Assembly (NCBI GenBank): GCA_037179335.1
Contig: JAKZHN010000003.1
Location: forward strand, 248,001-312,000
Source of the DNA: Cyclaneusma minus
Lineage: Eukaryota; Ascomycota; Leotiomycetes; Marthamycetales; Marthamycetaceae
Reading direction: 5' to 3'
Length of the DNA: 64,000 nt
Part shown: positions 11,410 to 25,021 of the stretch, piece by piece
Layout: every line of letters starts with the position of its first letter
Numbering within the stretch: the stretch's first letter is position 1
Notes under the pieces: generated by a model
Database searches by the model: none
Told to the model about the DNA's origin: nothing
What the model saw: only the letters and a program-made list of their open reading frames with translations
Program-made: the position numbers and the translations under genes

Positions 11410-14400
11410 ATGCCAGTAAAACGCGAACCATCCTCGACGCCCAAGCCCACGCGGCAGCCGCTATCTCTCAAGAAACAATCCAGCAGTGCCGGCACCCCGG
11501 GCAAAGGCCAGTCATCTATCTTGGGTTTCTTTTCAAAGAAATCAAGTCCTGCGTCGCAGAGTCCTGCACCAAGCACCAATGCCGAGACGCCCGCTCCGTT
11601 GCCTGTGAAGAAGACGGTGCCGAGTAGGGGAAAGTCGGGACAGAGTGCTACGCCGATTCCGAGTAGTGATGCGTTGGATGTTGAGAGTAGTCAAGGTGAA
11701 GAGAATGGAGATAAAGAGGTGGGAGAGAAATTGCTGAGTCCGAGGAGTTCGCCTGCTAAGATTGATGGTGGGAAGCAGGTTGCGGGTTTTAGCAGTCCTT
11801 CGAGAAAGGTATGTGACTTTTATCTCTAGTATCTCTCGAAGTCGTGTCTGGTGTCTCGATGCGAATGTTTGCTAATTGATTGTTTGTGTGAAGGCGAAGA
11901 AAGTTGTCAGCTACGCCGAAGACGACGATGAGGACGACGATGAGGATGTAATTGCGCCAGCGAGAGGAAGGGGAAGCAGGTCGAGTAGATCAAAGTCTAC
12001 GACCGTGCTTGATGACGGGGATGATGATAACGATGGAGATTTCGCCATGCAGGTTGATGGTGGTGGGGATTTTTCTGATGGTGAGTTTGCGAGCTTCCTC
12101 GCTGTCCCGTCCGCACTCTTTTGTCCGGGCTCTCTCATTACCACTCGTGCTAACCCAACTCCAGACGATATGGATGACTTCATGGCTTCATACGCCTCTG
12201 ATCCCCCACAATCCGACTCCGATGCTCCGATTCAATCCAAGAAGAGGAAGCGTCCTGCCACGGCGAAGTCCGGTGGTGCACGAAAGCGGTCCAATGCTGC
12301 TGTCTCCTCACCATCCCCCGAGGAAGATACTGAGATTCAGCCTACATCGACCGCACAGCAATGGAGGTTTAACGCCAACCAACCTCGATCTGCCAACACC
12401 AGCTCCTCTGCTCCGAAGCCCTCGGCTGCAAAGAAAGACAAAGTCAAGCAGAAGGAGAAGGCGCACACGTCGGAGCCGGGCGAGCGTTATCCATGGCTCG
12501 CCAATATCTTAGATGGGGACCGTAACCCCCCTGGCCACCCCGACTATGATCCCCGAACTATCTACATCCCTCCCAAAGCGTGGGATAAATTCACACCCTT
12601 CGAGACGCAGTACTGGGAGATCAAGCAGAAGTTCTGGGACACCATTGTCTTTTTCAAGAAAGGCAAGTTCTATGAGTTATATGAGAATGACGCCACCATT
12701 GGCCATCAGTTGTTCGATCTGAAGCTTACAGATCGAGTCAACATGCGTATGGTTGGGGTGCCAGAAGCTTCCCTTGATACCTGGGCGAATCAATTCGTAG
12801 CCAAGGGATTCAAGATTGCCAAGGTTGTTCAGTGCGAGAGTAAGCTGGCCAAGGATATGCGTGAAAGGGATGAAGGTCCCAAACCCAAGGGCAAGTCGAA
12901 GAACAAAGCTGACAATATCATCAAACGAGAATTGTCATGCGTTCTCACCGGTGGAACCTTGGTCGAAGGAAGCATGCTACAGGATGACATGTCGACATAC
13001 TGTGTGTCTATCAAGGAAGGTATGGCAGATGACCTGCCAGCCTTTGGCGTGTCTTTCGTTGACGCAGCCACTGGTCAATTCTTCCTGTGCGAGTTTGTCG
13101 ATGATGTCGATCTCACCAAGTTCGAGACACTCATCGCCCAAATTCGACCTTCAGAACTCATTCTTGAGAAATCTCACTTGTCTGTCAAGGCGAACAGGAT
13201 TCTCAAGAACAATACTACGCCGACTACGATTTGGAATCATCTGAAGCCTGGTACTGAGTTCTGGGAGGCTGATATGACGAGACGTGAGCTTGACTTTGGC
13301 AACTATTTTACTTCTCAGGAGGAAGAAGGTGGTGAGTCATGGCCTGAAGTTCTCAACAACGCTAAGGGTAAGGACTTGCTCATGTCTGCTTTTGGCGGAT
13401 TGGTGCAGTATCTCCGAACTCTGAAGCTTGAGCGTGATCTTCTGAGCCAGGGTAACTTCACCTGGTATGACCCAATCCAGAAAGCTACAACCTTGGTGCT
13501 GGATGGCCAGACTCTCATCAACCTTGAGGTGTTCGCCAACTCGTTCGATGGTGGTGCCGAGGGTACTCTGTTCCAGCTGCTGAACCGTTGTGTCACACCT
13601 TTCGGCAAGCGCATGTTTCGTCAATGGGTTTGCCATCCTCTGGCAGATGCTGCTAAGATCAACGAGCGCTTGGATGCTGTTGAGGTGTTGAATGCAGATC
13701 GGACCATTCGTGAACAGTTCACGCACTGCATGATGAAGATGCCCGACTTGGAACGCCTGATCTCTCGAATCCATGCTGGTGTCTGCAAGCCCGAGGACTT
13801 TGTCAGAGTATTGGATGGCTTTGAGCAGATCGACTACACTATGAGTCTTCTCAGTGCTTTCGAAGGCGGTGGAGGGATCCTTGATAGACTGGTCTCTTCC
13901 ATGCCCGACATGAGCGAGCCTCTCAAGTTCTGGAAGACAGCCTTCGATCACAAGAAGGCCAGGGATGACAGAATCCTCATCCCCGAACCTGGTGTCGAAG
14001 AAGACTTTGATGCCAGTCAAGCTCGGATCGCCGAAATCGAAGCCGAGCTGCAAACCCTTCTCAAGACCAAGCGCCGTGAGTTGAGCTCGAACGCTATCCA
14101 GTTCAAGGACGTCGGCAAGGAAATCTACCAGCTCGAGGTCCCTGCCAAGATCAAGGGAGTTCCCAAGGAGTGGCAACATATGTCTGCCACTAAAGATGTC
14201 AAGCGCTACTACTTCCCCGAGTTGAAGAACTTGGTTCGTGAGCTGCAAGAGGCGCAGGAGACTCATGCTCAGAATGTTAAGGAGGTTGCTGGTCGTTTGT
14301 ACGCGAGGTTTGACGAGGATTACAAGACCTGGCTGGCGGCTGTGAAGATCGTTGCTCAACTTGACTGTCTGATCGGTCTGGCTAAGGCATCGAGCTCGCT

Positions 14401-15370
14401 CGGTGAGCCGAGTTGCCGCCCTGTGTTCGTGGATGATGAACGTACTCGCGTTGAGTTTGAGGAGTTGCGCCATCCCTGTGTTCTGCCTAATGTCACCGAT
14501 TTCATCCCCAACGATATCAAGCTAGGTGGCGACACGCCAAACATCAATCTCCTTACCGGTGCCAACGCGGCTGGAAAGTCCACCGTGCTTCGAATGGTAA
14601 GTTGTTGCACTCTTGACATTTCACCTTGACGTCTACATCCATGCACTTGCCCAAGACACATTTTTGCTAACCTCTCATCCCCACAGACCTGCGTCGCCGT
14701 AATCATGGCCCAAATCGGCTGCCACGTCCCCTGCGTCTCCGCAACCCTCACCCCCATCGACCGTATCATGTCCCGCCTCGGCGCCAACGACAACATCTTC
14801 GCCGCCCAATCCACCTTCTTCGTCGAGCTCTCCGAAACCTCCAAAATCCTCTCCGAATCCACGCCTCGTTCCCTCGTCATCCTCGACGAGCTCGGCCGCG
14901 GCACATCCTCCTACGACGGTGTCGCCGTAGCTCAAGCCGTTTTGCACCACATAGCCTCACACGTTGGCTGTGTAGGATTCTTCGCAACCCATTATCACAG
15001 TTTGGCAGAAGAGTTCAAGGGCCATCCGGAAGTCAAGGCTGTGAGGATGAAGATTCGGGTTGAGGAAGAAGAGCGGAAAGTTGTTTTCTTGTACAGATTG
15101 GAGGAGGGCACGGCGGAGGGGAGCTATGGCATGCATTGTGCGGCGATGTGTGGCATCCCGGAGAAGGTTGTGCAGAGGGCAGAGGAGGCGGCGCGGGAGT
15201 GGGAACATACGAGTCGGTTGAAGGAGAGTTTGGAGAGGGCGAAGAGGGGGGTCTATGTGCCCCTGGGGATGCTGAGTGATGTTGCTTGGGTGCTGAGGGA
15301 GGGTTTGAGCAAAGACGGGGTTGGAGAGAGGGGCTTGGAGGTGTTGAGGAGGGCGATTGAGGGGTTGTGA
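11410..15370 (+). CDS. MSH6: DNA mismatch repair ATPase MSH6
   Basis: Four exons (11410-11808, 11894-12080, 12165-14596, 14687-15370) encode 1233 residues, close to the yeast MSH6 length. MSH6 pairs with MSH2 to form MutS-alpha, which recognises base mismatches and small loops in the nucleus. Visible features, in order: an N-terminal PCNA-interacting box QSSILGFF (residues 34-41); an acidic, disordered linker; the mismatch-binding Phe-X-Glu in KGKFYELYEN (Phe364, Glu366); the MutS core; the Walker A loop GANAAGKST (about residue 994); the QSTFFVELSET segment; Walker B LVILDELGRGTSSYDG (about residue 1073); and ATHYHSL. The second intron (84 bp) is a multiple of three and open, so retention would add 28 residues; splicing is favoured because it gives a continuous acidic DDDMDDF stretch. 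The start is supported by the PIP box immediately downstream. Confidence 0.95.
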
Positions 15371-16757
15371 TTTGCCATCGTTGTCATCGTCATGGTGGTA
15401 GGATCCTTTGGCGGGTATGTTGTCCGGCGCCTCTTAAGTTCCTGGCTTTGCTCGTTCTGTTTTGCTTCAAGTATCCATTCATGTGCTTTCTATGAAGAGA
15501 CGGGCGGGGGTCTTGGGACTGTGATCAAAAACATGGCTTTCGGGGATTCATGAATATTGCTGTACGAGAATGTGTCATGCGGTTTATTGTCTTGCTTGAG
15601 AGAAGCATGGGCCCGCAATTAGCTTTACGTCTTAGGTTTCGAAGCACCTAGCATTCTTTCATGGACCGATGTGGCATAAGGTAGCTAAATGGACCGGAAC
15701 GGCGGGATATGAAAAATTACAGGCATAAAGTAGCGCTCAATTACAAAAAGCATTTTCTAGTCATCTCTGCATCCATTGCAGAAGAGTTGCTTGTATGTCG
15801 CTGTCCTGTCTGTTTAGTGTTTACAATGTCTCAGCGGTACCAAAACTAACAGTGAATCGATTACAGGTCACATAGGCTGTGCTGGACACCGGGAGATCAA
15901 AAACGTCTGCGGAAAGATCGGGATTTCGTGTCATAGCTGTCAGGAACTGAAGTGAGTTGTTGAGAGCGAGCGAAGCAAAAGTCGCAGGATCTCTGGGCAC
16001 CTTTGGATTGTTTGGAAACTCATCTGCTTTGGGGGTATGAGAGGGATTTTTGAGGGAAACTGTGGCGGGTAGAACTTGTTGGGCTGAACTAAGGTTGAGG
16101 ACGAAAGGTGAGGACTGGTAAGCGAGGATTTCTTGAGGGTCATTGATCACTGGGCTGACTGGTTTTTAGGGAAGCTTTCCGTTAGGTTTGTGTAGAGCCT
16201 GTGGTCACGACCACGGCTGCTCTTTCAGGCTGTTTGGCTCACTTGGTCAGATATCGGCATGGTCACAATCAGATTGGGCTGTACAGGGCAACGGTGAGAG
16301 AGCTTTCACATCAATTCATTGCAAATTTGGGGTTTAAAAAATTTCAGGTTTCACTGCTATGTGCTGTCAATGGTGTGGACGACGTCCAGTCACCAAAGAG
16401 TGGCCATGCTACTTAAGGTAGCCTAGCCTACTATCCATCAGCGCCCAGTATCATCCGGTGTTCACTTCCTTTGTCCTCGAGTGCCGTTTAACATGTAACA
16501 ACTCTCTAGTGATCACGATACTTCCCAGCGCTCCAAAAATATCAGTCCAGTAACCACTGTCGTCGAGTGGTAAGAACCTAACTCTCCAGTGATCACAATC
16601 TTCCCAGCGCTCAATATGAGGCCAGCGCTCACTGTCGTCGAGTGATGACAACTCGCCAGTGATCACAATACTCCCAGCGCTCCCTATCATCATCCAGAGT
16701 TGCTCGCTCTATCACCAGAGCCCACAGTCCATCCTAGTACAGATCTCAGCCTAGGGC
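15371..16757. other. Intergenic region between convergent genes
   Basis: This spans the 3' ends of MSH6 and the convergent orphan gene. No family-bearing frame is visible. It contains a short tandem repeat at 16500-16700 (listed separately). Confidence 0.5.
16500..16700. repeat. Three-copy tandem repeat, 70-80-bp period, with GTGATCAC palindrome
   Basis: Copies start at about 16500, 16580 and 16650. Each begins AACTCTCYAGTGATCAC and continues CTTCCCAGCGCTC. The first two end in a CACTGTCGTCGAGTG segment. Each copy therefore contains the palindrome GTGATCAC and an AGCGCT palindrome. It lies just beyond the 3' end of the orphan gene on the minus strand, so it may be in a 3' UTR or terminator region. 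Function unknown. Confidence 0.8.
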
Positions 16758-19287
16758 TCACCAGTAAGAAGGACTTTCTTTCTGTCCAGCTTCGAGGGCA
16801 GCGGCCTGCTTTGGGGTCAGCTTGACCTTGGGAACCTTGGGTCCCTTGGCCCACTTTCCCTTGCCGAACTTCTTGCTGGGACTGGTCGATCGGGCTTCGG
16901 TCTCAACGGGAGCACCGGTAATCACAACATCGTCCAAAACAACATCTCCAGACTTCTCGATCATGTTCTTCGTCTCGCTACCGTCCTGGTCCTTGGAAGG
17001 AGAAACGTTCATGCCGACGTTGCTGTCTTTCTCGCCGAGCGTGCTTGGGTTGCCCTTGGTCTCGGTTTGGGCAGACTTCTGCGAAGCGATCTTCTTTGCC
17101 CATCGAGCCTGCGTCTTAGCGCGCTTCTTTGCGATCTGCTCGGGCGTAAGCACACGCTGATATTTCTTCGCCAGCTGCGGCTTCTCCTCGTTCGTCGCCT
17201 TGGGTGGCTGCGGCTCGCTCTCGAAGTCGGACTTAGCCATAGGCTCGCCAGTCCAGTCAGACTTAGCCATGGCAGGGGAGCTGGGAAGTGGTGTGTCCAT
17301 GGCGGCATCGCCAACGTTCTCCTTGGCGTTCGTCTCATCCTTCGTGGTCTCGGTCTCGACATTGGGCATAGCACTATCATCATCAGGCTTCGTGAAGGGA
17401 GCGTTGGCTTGAGTCGGCCTCGTGTCCACATTATCAGGCTTGTCCTCGAGAGCTCCGACTGCCTTGCCCGCCTGGGCCTCTTGGTTGGTCTCGAGGCCAA
17501 CCTTGCTCGCCTGGGCGTCAACGCCTGCATGAGCTTCTTGGTTGGCCTCGAGACCAACCTTGCCCGCCTTGGCTTCTTGATCAGCCTCGACCTTGGTCTC
17601 ACCATTGTCAACCGGCTTGACATCATCGGTCTTGGTAGGAACTACATCCGAGACTGGAGCGGGATCGCAGGCTAGCTTGGCCTCGGGTGCATCTGTGACT
17701 GGAACGGTGGCATCTTGGGTAGTCACCTCGCCGACTGGCTCGGAGGTGACGATACGTCGTCCATCGACAATCTGGACTGACCGGTAGAAGCCTTTCAGCT
17801 CAAAACCTTCGGCGGGAATTTCAGGAGCAGTGCGGGGAGCCGAAGCACGGTCTTTGTCCGGGTTTGACGCAAAGGCAGCCCAAGCTGCGATCTGGGGACG
17901 GGCTGGCGGTGGGCGCTGGGCTCTGCTCACTTCCTTGCCTTGGGCTGCCAGCTGAGGACGCGCAGCTGGCGGGGCGCGGGCTGGTGGTGGGCGCTGCTCT
18001 CTGATCAATTCCTTGCCTTGAGCTGCCGGCTGGGGACGCGCAGCTGGCGGGACGTAGGCAAAAGTGGGAGAGCGGGTAGTCGGCTGCATCGGAGGAGGAC
18101 GCGCAGCTGGTGGGACGTATACAGCAAGGGGAGAGCGGGCAGTTGGACGCATCGGAGGGGCAGTGGATGGCATGCGAGCGGGGTGCTGAGGTCCACGCTC
18201 GTAATCCCTCGAGTATGCATTCGGCATCGCAGTCGACTGAACTTGCACACGCTCCAGTAGCTCGGGGTTCACAGGCCAATATCTTGGCTCTTTGTAGGCT
18301 CCAGCTAACTCCGGTGCATGAATATTCGCATTCGCGAAGTACTCCTCGATTCCGATCATAGACCACTCGATGTCGTCGTCATCCGGCATCGGTTGATCCT
18401 TAGCCAGCAACCATCCAGACCACGTGGTGCAGATGCAGCTGACAACATCGATGAACTTCAGATAAATAAATCTTTGGAGCTCAGTCTTGTCAGGCTGGCC
18501 GGGCATGGCAGCAGCCTTGGCGTCAAGCCAGTCCAAGTCCAGGACATCCTCGACAACCTCCACGAAGTCGCGCAAGATGTTCGTGGCGCCTTTCGCCGTC
18601 TCGCTTTCAATCAGCCACATGCCCAAGCGATACTTTCGGGTATCTTCATCGAAATCGGCCCAGTTCTGGGCGATCATCCAGTCCCGCTTGGCTTGACACA
18701 GCTCCATGGTCCAAGGCAAGAGCAATACGGCCAGGGAACGATTCACGCCCTTTGCGCATCGGAGGTAATATTCGACCCGGCGCTTGAAGATATCGCTCTC
18801 GGTGTCCTTGTGGAAAGCCTTGGGCACGAGCGCTTTGGCTTGGTGTTCGGTCAACGTGCCCTCGATAAAGCAAACAAGCTAAGTGTATGTTAGAAACGCA
18901 TGGGGACCAGGAGATGCGGGCGCGACTGACCTTGGCGATGCACTTGCGCTGCTTTCTCATCTGTGCGTCAAGTAGCTCGGATGGCAATTCCAAGTCGTCA
19001 AGATTCTTGGGCAGACGCAAGTTCCAGTTCTTGTCAATGTCCAATTTGTTCAAGATCTTCTGAAAGGAATTGTACAATGGACCAGACTCTGGTGATTGGC
19101 CGCGCGCTGTAGGTTGTTAGTTGTGAAGATGTCAAGGAACTGTGGCCGACTTACAAGGAGCGCGCTCAGAGCCAGCACGGGGCGCGAACATCGTGTCGAG
19201 TACAGTTCCAGCGGGGACGGAGCCGGGGGACAAGCTCAACACGGGAATGCATGGCGTGGGGGGGCGGTCGTTGGCGTTGGTCGACAT
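16758..19287 (-). CDS. Conserved-looking orphan protein, 809 residues, disordered C-terminal half
   Basis: I do not recognise this protein. Three exons (19287-19155, 19106-18931, 18878-16758) join in frame through a 48-bp intron (GTAAGT...CTACAG with a CTAAC branch site) and a 52-bp intron (GTCAGT...CTTAG). The start MSTNANDRPP is chosen because both junctions then give uninterrupted frames. Residues about 60-330 look globular and helical, with a KILNKLDIDKNWNLRLP segment and many Trp/Leu positions. After about residue 330 the protein is disordered: Pro/Ala-Arg-rich repeats of PPAARPQ and AAQGKE, then near-repeats of GLEANQEAHAG / GLETNQEAQAG, a Lys/Gln-rich stretch and a basic C-terminus. 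Domain order (helical head, repetitive tail) suggests a scaffold or nucleic-acid-associated protein, but that is only inference. Confidence 0.75.
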
Positions 19288-20350
19288 GATGAAGTTGTTC
19301 GAAAGAATCTGCGGGGAGAAGGCGCAGGTAGTCGAGGATGTAAAGACGGTGGCTTTGAACCACAGCGCTAAGAGTCAAGACAGATGCTCGACACAAAGGA
19401 GGACTGCGCAGTGTTACTCAGATGATGCTGAGACGCAGATACTGAAGCAAGGAAGGTAGTCTGTTGCGCTTGATCTAGCAGCTGTGTATCAGTACATGTA
19501 CGAGGTAGCGCATGGGTCGCGAGGCTTGCTCACCAGTTGGAGCGTGATGAGATATCAAGTGCGCAGGTGGGCGCAGGTGTGAGCGGGTCCGAGAATGGTT
19601 GACAGGTCGGGTGCTCGCGTCAAGGTGGTCAGAGAAAAAGAAGGAGGAAGAGGGAGAAAGGTGGTGCGAGATCGCGCTAGCAGTTTTGTTCAGCAACTTC
19701 CCGCTAAGTCGATTTGTGATATATCTAAGCGGCCGATTTGTGCGCTAAAGGCAAACAACAGCAACCTGAGGCAGCAACTTGGTTTTTCCGGCTCTTCCAT
19801 GCGCAGTCATATCACTTTTGTTGCACGTCGGCAAGTTCACCTCGCGGCTTGCTCGAAACTCAACCCCCCACAGTATCCACCTCTGGTGTCATGTGACGCA
19901 GTCGCTCCTTCCTCCAGAACTTCTGCGCCTTCTCTCCTGGTCTCTCGAAACAGACCTCCGGGACCGGCATGAGTTCACCTCCGCTCCTGCGTTCTTGAGA
20001 TGGGCCTTCCGAGCTTGACCTCCTGAAACAGCCATCCCTTTTGTTGCACATCGACAAGTTCACGCCTGGCACTGAGGAAATATGCTTAAATTTAGCGCCA
20101 TTTTCCAACGACGTGCTTACCAACGACGTGCTTACCAAAGACTGAATTTCGCGGGGGATCATGAATTCCGTAAGATAAGGGATCGATATTGCGGAAAGTA
20201 TTCATTGAAGGCCGTTATCCAGCCAGGACCTCAGGCCCAAGTTCTTTGAAACGATTCCCAGGTAACAATGTCCTTTCCCAGCTTTGTCTCCTGGCAAACC
20301 CACAATCATCACTCTGAGTTTCCTGTGAAAGCATCCCGGGTCCACACGCT
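19288..20350. other. Intergenic region up to the retrotransposon target site
   Basis: No supported gene. It includes the promoter side of the orphan gene and a direct 18-bp duplication of the CCAACGACGTGCTTACC type near 20105-20140. GC content is ordinary up to the insertion boundary at 20351. Confidence 0.5.
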
Positions 20351-20355
20351 TTGTT
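20351..20355. repeat. Target-site duplication TTGTT (left copy)
   Basis: Five bases immediately before the left LTR are TTGTT; the same five bases follow the right LTR at 39990-39994. Five-bp duplications are what Ty3/Gypsy integrases usually produce. Confidence 0.88.
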
Positions 20356-20567
20356 TGTCACGGAGACCTACTGAGGGAGCCAAGAGCCCGAACAAGCAGT
20401 AGGTAAAGACTGGATTAGTGAAGCTAAAAAGAGAAGAAGAGGTTTGGAGAGCTCTGCCTTTTTATTTTATATAGCTCCAGCTTTGACACAGAAGCTGTAA
20501 GAATAAAGAAGCGATATGATTGCTTTAGGAGTGGCTGCCTAAGGCCTTTATTTTTAATTCTATAACA
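20356..20567 (-). repeat. Outer element, left LTR (3' LTR), 212 bp
   Basis: The first part (outer side, 20356 to about 20445) retains normal composition beginning TGTCACGGAGACC. The inner part is RIP-converted and ends TATAACA. Aligned to the right LTR, almost every difference is a C/T or G/A transition. Confidence 0.88.
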
Positions 20568-20958
20568 CTATTTCTTTTTCTATTAAAGCGAGCTTTATCG
20601 AGCGGGTAGCCCTTTTCCTGGGTAGCTAAGCCCTATATTTTAATTTTATTTTCTTGTAGCCAAATATATTGGGATAGTCTTAATGCTATTAAGCCCGGAA
20701 TTCGGGGTCAAATTTATTTTTATGCCATTATTTCTTATTAATATTATAGCCAGTTTATTTAATTTAATACCAAATAGCCTTTTTTATAATTCTGAAATTA
20801 AAAATATATTTTATTTTCCAGTATTTCTTTTTATTTAATAGCAGAAATAATAGTGGCTTAGACTTTTGGCCGGGAAAGGGATTATTTTAATTATAAAATA
20901 ATAGATTAGTATAAAAAACGGGGTGCATGCTATTACTTAAATATAGCTAGAGTAAATT
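20568..20958. other. Outer-element internal sequence left of the nested insertion
   Basis: AT-rich sequence belonging to the 3' end of the outer Gypsy element (minus orientation), interrupted at 20958 by the nested LTR element. No legible coding motif. Confidence 0.5.
20954..20958. repeat. Target-site duplication AAATT of nested element (left copy)
   Basis: AAATT precedes the nested left LTR and recurs directly after its right LTR at 25646-25650. The match is exact, but the AT-rich context makes a chance match more likely than for the outer element. Confidence 0.65.
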
Positions 20959-21185
20959 TATTACACGGGGCCGAGGAGGGCGCCCTGCGGGCACCCTATA
21001 AGGCACGTGCGCTAAAAGTGCGCAAAAAATAAGCATTGCTTATTTAAAAAACTAAGCGAGGCTTTTAATATATAATATTTAAATACTGCTATTTTTATTT
21101 AAAAAAATAGCGGCTATTTTTTATAGCTAAAATATATATATATAATATATTTTTATTTGCTAATTTATTTTTAATTATTATAATA
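20959..21185. repeat. Nested element left LTR
   Basis: Contains the GC-rich island at about 20964-21010 that escaped conversion, followed by a segment (AAGCATTGCTTATT onward) shared almost verbatim with the right copy. Confidence 0.8.
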
Positions 21186-24100
21186 AAATAGCCGTTTTTA
21201 TTTTAAAAAATGATAATTTAGCAAAATAATAATTATTAAATTTCCTAGCCGCAAATCCGGCAATAATTTTATTTATAACTTTTTTATTAAAAGCTTTAAA
21301 AATCAATTTTGCTTAACTTTAAAAAAGCTTAATATTAGCAGCAATATTAGCGGAATTTATATATTAAATTAAAAAACCGTATTTAATAAAAACAATAATA
21401 TATTTATTAATGATACTAATAAAAACGCTATTAATATTAATAATTAAAAACAATTTAATAGCTTTTTTTAATTAAATGGGTAATTTGCCAATGCAAATTA
21501 ATTTAAATAAATTTTAGCCAAAAATGCGGGTATATCGCATAAAAGCAAAGCTAATTAAGCTTTCGCTTTCGCTTTTAATTCAATTTAAAACCAAGCCAAT
21601 TTAAATTCTAATAATTTTGCAGGTATTTAGCAAATTATTTAAAAGCTTAAAATTAAACAAAAACAGGAAATGCGAAATTGCAAGCCGAAATCGCGATTTT
21701 TATTTGCAAATGCAATTCGTCGAGCTTAAATTTCAATAATAAATAATTATTTATTAAAAAGTCTTATATATTTAAAAATTTCTATATATTAAATATTAAG
21801 CTATATTATATACGCAATATATATAAATATTATAAATAATTTAATTGCTTGCAAAATAATTTTAATACGCAATTGTTTTTATTTTTTTAAAACAATAATA
21901 TGATCTATATTTATTGCGCTTTAATTATATTTAAAAACCATATATATATTATATAATAATATTATTAAATAAATTATAAATTAAAAAAAAGAAACAAAAA
22001 CTTTAAAAACTTTAATATTAAATATAACAAATATAAAGCAATAATATATATTATATATAATAAATTAATTTGCTAGAAAAATTTTTAAAAAAAAATTTAT
22101 TGCAAAAAAAGAATTTTCCCTTTCTATATAAATCTTTTTTTAATATTTTTTAATAATTAACATTTTTTAATAAAACAATTAATTATAAATTAATATATAA
22201 TATATATTTAATATAAATAATTTAAAAAAGCATTATAATAATTATAATAAATTATAAAATCTATATAATATTTTGAATAATAATATGGCAATTTAATATT
22301 AGCCCAATTGCAAAAATAAAGAAAATAGCTGTTATTAAGATAAAAGCCAATAATGCAATTAAATTAATATTACCTTTCTTTATATTTTAGTTATAATATT
22401 AATAATTATAATTTATTTAATTGTATTTATAAAAAAAAACTAAATATTTATTTTTAAAATTTTAAAAAATAATAAATATATAATAAAAATATAAAGCCAA
22501 TTTATATTATATAAAAATAAATAATAGCAATTTAAAAATAATATATTATATAAAAAACAATATATATATATTTTTGCAATAAATATATTGCGTAATAAAT
22601 TTTTATATATTTATTATAATAGCAAATTAGGAAGCTATTTTCAAATAAATTAAATATTAATATTAATTTATTATAAATATTATTAATTAAATATAAAAGC
22701 AAAAGTATAAAATTATATACGCAATTATTATATTTGCTAGCAAAGTAGAATTTATTAATATATATTATATAATTAATCATAACTTTTGCTTTTAGCTAAC
22801 AGATTATAAATATATTTATTATAAAACTTTATTATAAAATTACTAAAATTATAATATATATAAAAAATAATTTTAATGATAATAAATTATTATATTAAAA
22901 TTGCGCAATTTATATATATAATTAAAGATATTAATATGCAATTTTTAATAAAATTATTATATAATATACAAACATAATATTGTATTTTATTTTTAAATAA
23001 ATAAGCAAAGAAAGCAAAGAAATTAAATTTTAAAAATTTATATATAATATTACTATAATAATAATAAAATAAATTGGGCAATTTAATTAGCTATAATAAT
23101 ATTTGCCTATAATAATGCAAAATAATTTTGTTTTATTTTTTTATTTTTTATAATATATAAATATTATTCGCAAATTAATATTAATTCTTTTATATAATTT
23201 ATAAAACTTAAAATATTCAATATAAAAAAGCAAACGAAATTAAATATAGCAAATATATATTATTATAAAAATTACAAAAATATTATTAATAAATATATAA
23301 AATAATATACAAAAAAGCATAAAATTTTAAATTTTAAGAAAAAAAATCAAATTCTTTTATTTATTAAAAATATATGCTTGAAAATTAAAAAGCTAGTAAA
23401 ACAATATATAAATCCCTTTTTTATTATTGAAAAAATAAAAGCCTAAATTTATTATTTAAAATTTTTATTTAAACTTTAATTGCAAACATTATGTAATATT
23501 TTTTATATTAGTTTTTTAAAATTTATTAAAGCATTTTAAAATAACGTATATAAATTATGCTTTGCAAATTTATTAAAAATCAAACACATTATAATATATA
23601 TATATATTGCATATATTAAAAAACTTACAATTAAAATTGGAATTAAATATTAATTTAAAATATGTTTAAAAAAGCTTCAATAATTTTAAGCAAATTTATT
23701 AAACAATATTAAAGCTAAATTATAATAATAATAGAAAAATTATAAAAAAAACGCAAGCTTTAAAAAATATATTAAAAAGCCAATTTCAATTTTGTATTTA
23801 AATAAAAAATGCCCATTTATATGCAATAGCAAGCAAAAGCAAAAATAAAAATATTTAAAGCATAAAAATATAAGTTTAATTATTTTTTATCTTTTAAATT
23901 AAATTAAAAAATTAAAAATTAAATAATAAATTCAATTTAATTAAGAATTATAAAATATATAAATAAAAATTTTAAATCCTATATATCAAAAAAATCCAAT
24001 TAAAAATAAATCTAATTAGCAAAATTAAAAATTCCGCAATATTTTTAAACCCCAATTTATATATATTAAATTTATAATCTTTATATTTTATACTATATTG

Positions 24101-24981
24101 CCAAAAGCCCGATTTTTTTTATATTTTAATTAAATATTCGCAAAAAAAGCAGAAAGTAAATTTATTGAATAATATTAAATATTATATATTATATATATTA
24201 AAATACAAATTGCAAAAATAATTTTAATTAAAGCTATTATTATTATTATAATACTGTTAAAAGCATTGCATATTTTATATTTAAAAAAGAAAAATTAAAG
24301 CGGAAAAACATCTTGGCAGCTTTTATATTATTTTTCAATTAAATTAATTTATTATTATAACTGGCGTATTTGTCTTTAGAAAAAATTTAAATTTTGGTAT
24401 AATAATAGCAATAGAGCATAAAAGCATTGTAAATTATATTAACTAAGGAAATTTAAATAGCGGAAATTTATAAAATAATAAATTAATTAAGAAAAAGAGA
24501 ATAAAAAAAGCAAAATATAAATTTATTACAGAATAAAAAGGCTTATAGCTGTTATAATAATAATTGCATTTAAAATTATTTATAGCCCAATTATAAATAT
24601 TAAAAAAATTGCAAAAAAAATTGCAAAATTAATATTATTACTATTATAATTATAGCTAAAGTCGTTATTGCGCAAAATTTAAATATTATTAATAAGGCTT
24701 TAAAGCTTGCGGAAAAATATATTATTAAAGGCGATAATATTAAAAAAAAGCCCCCGACTTTTAGCAAAAAGGCATATATCAAAAAATCTATATAAAAGCG
24801 AAAATAACAAAAAGCCTAATAAAGGCAAAAAGACTTGCTTTATATAAATAAAATCTTTAACAAAATCCAATATAATTGCTAAAAAACAAAATTTAAAAAA
24901 GAAAGATTGCTAAAAAACATTGCTAAAAAAAATAAAATTTAAAACGCAATTAAAAATTAATATATTATTATTGCAAAAAGC

Positions 24982-25021
<40 letters not shown>

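Noticed and set aside
13337..14473. 378-codon antisense frame within MSH6
   Set aside because: A shadow of the MSH6 coding strand; no independent signature.
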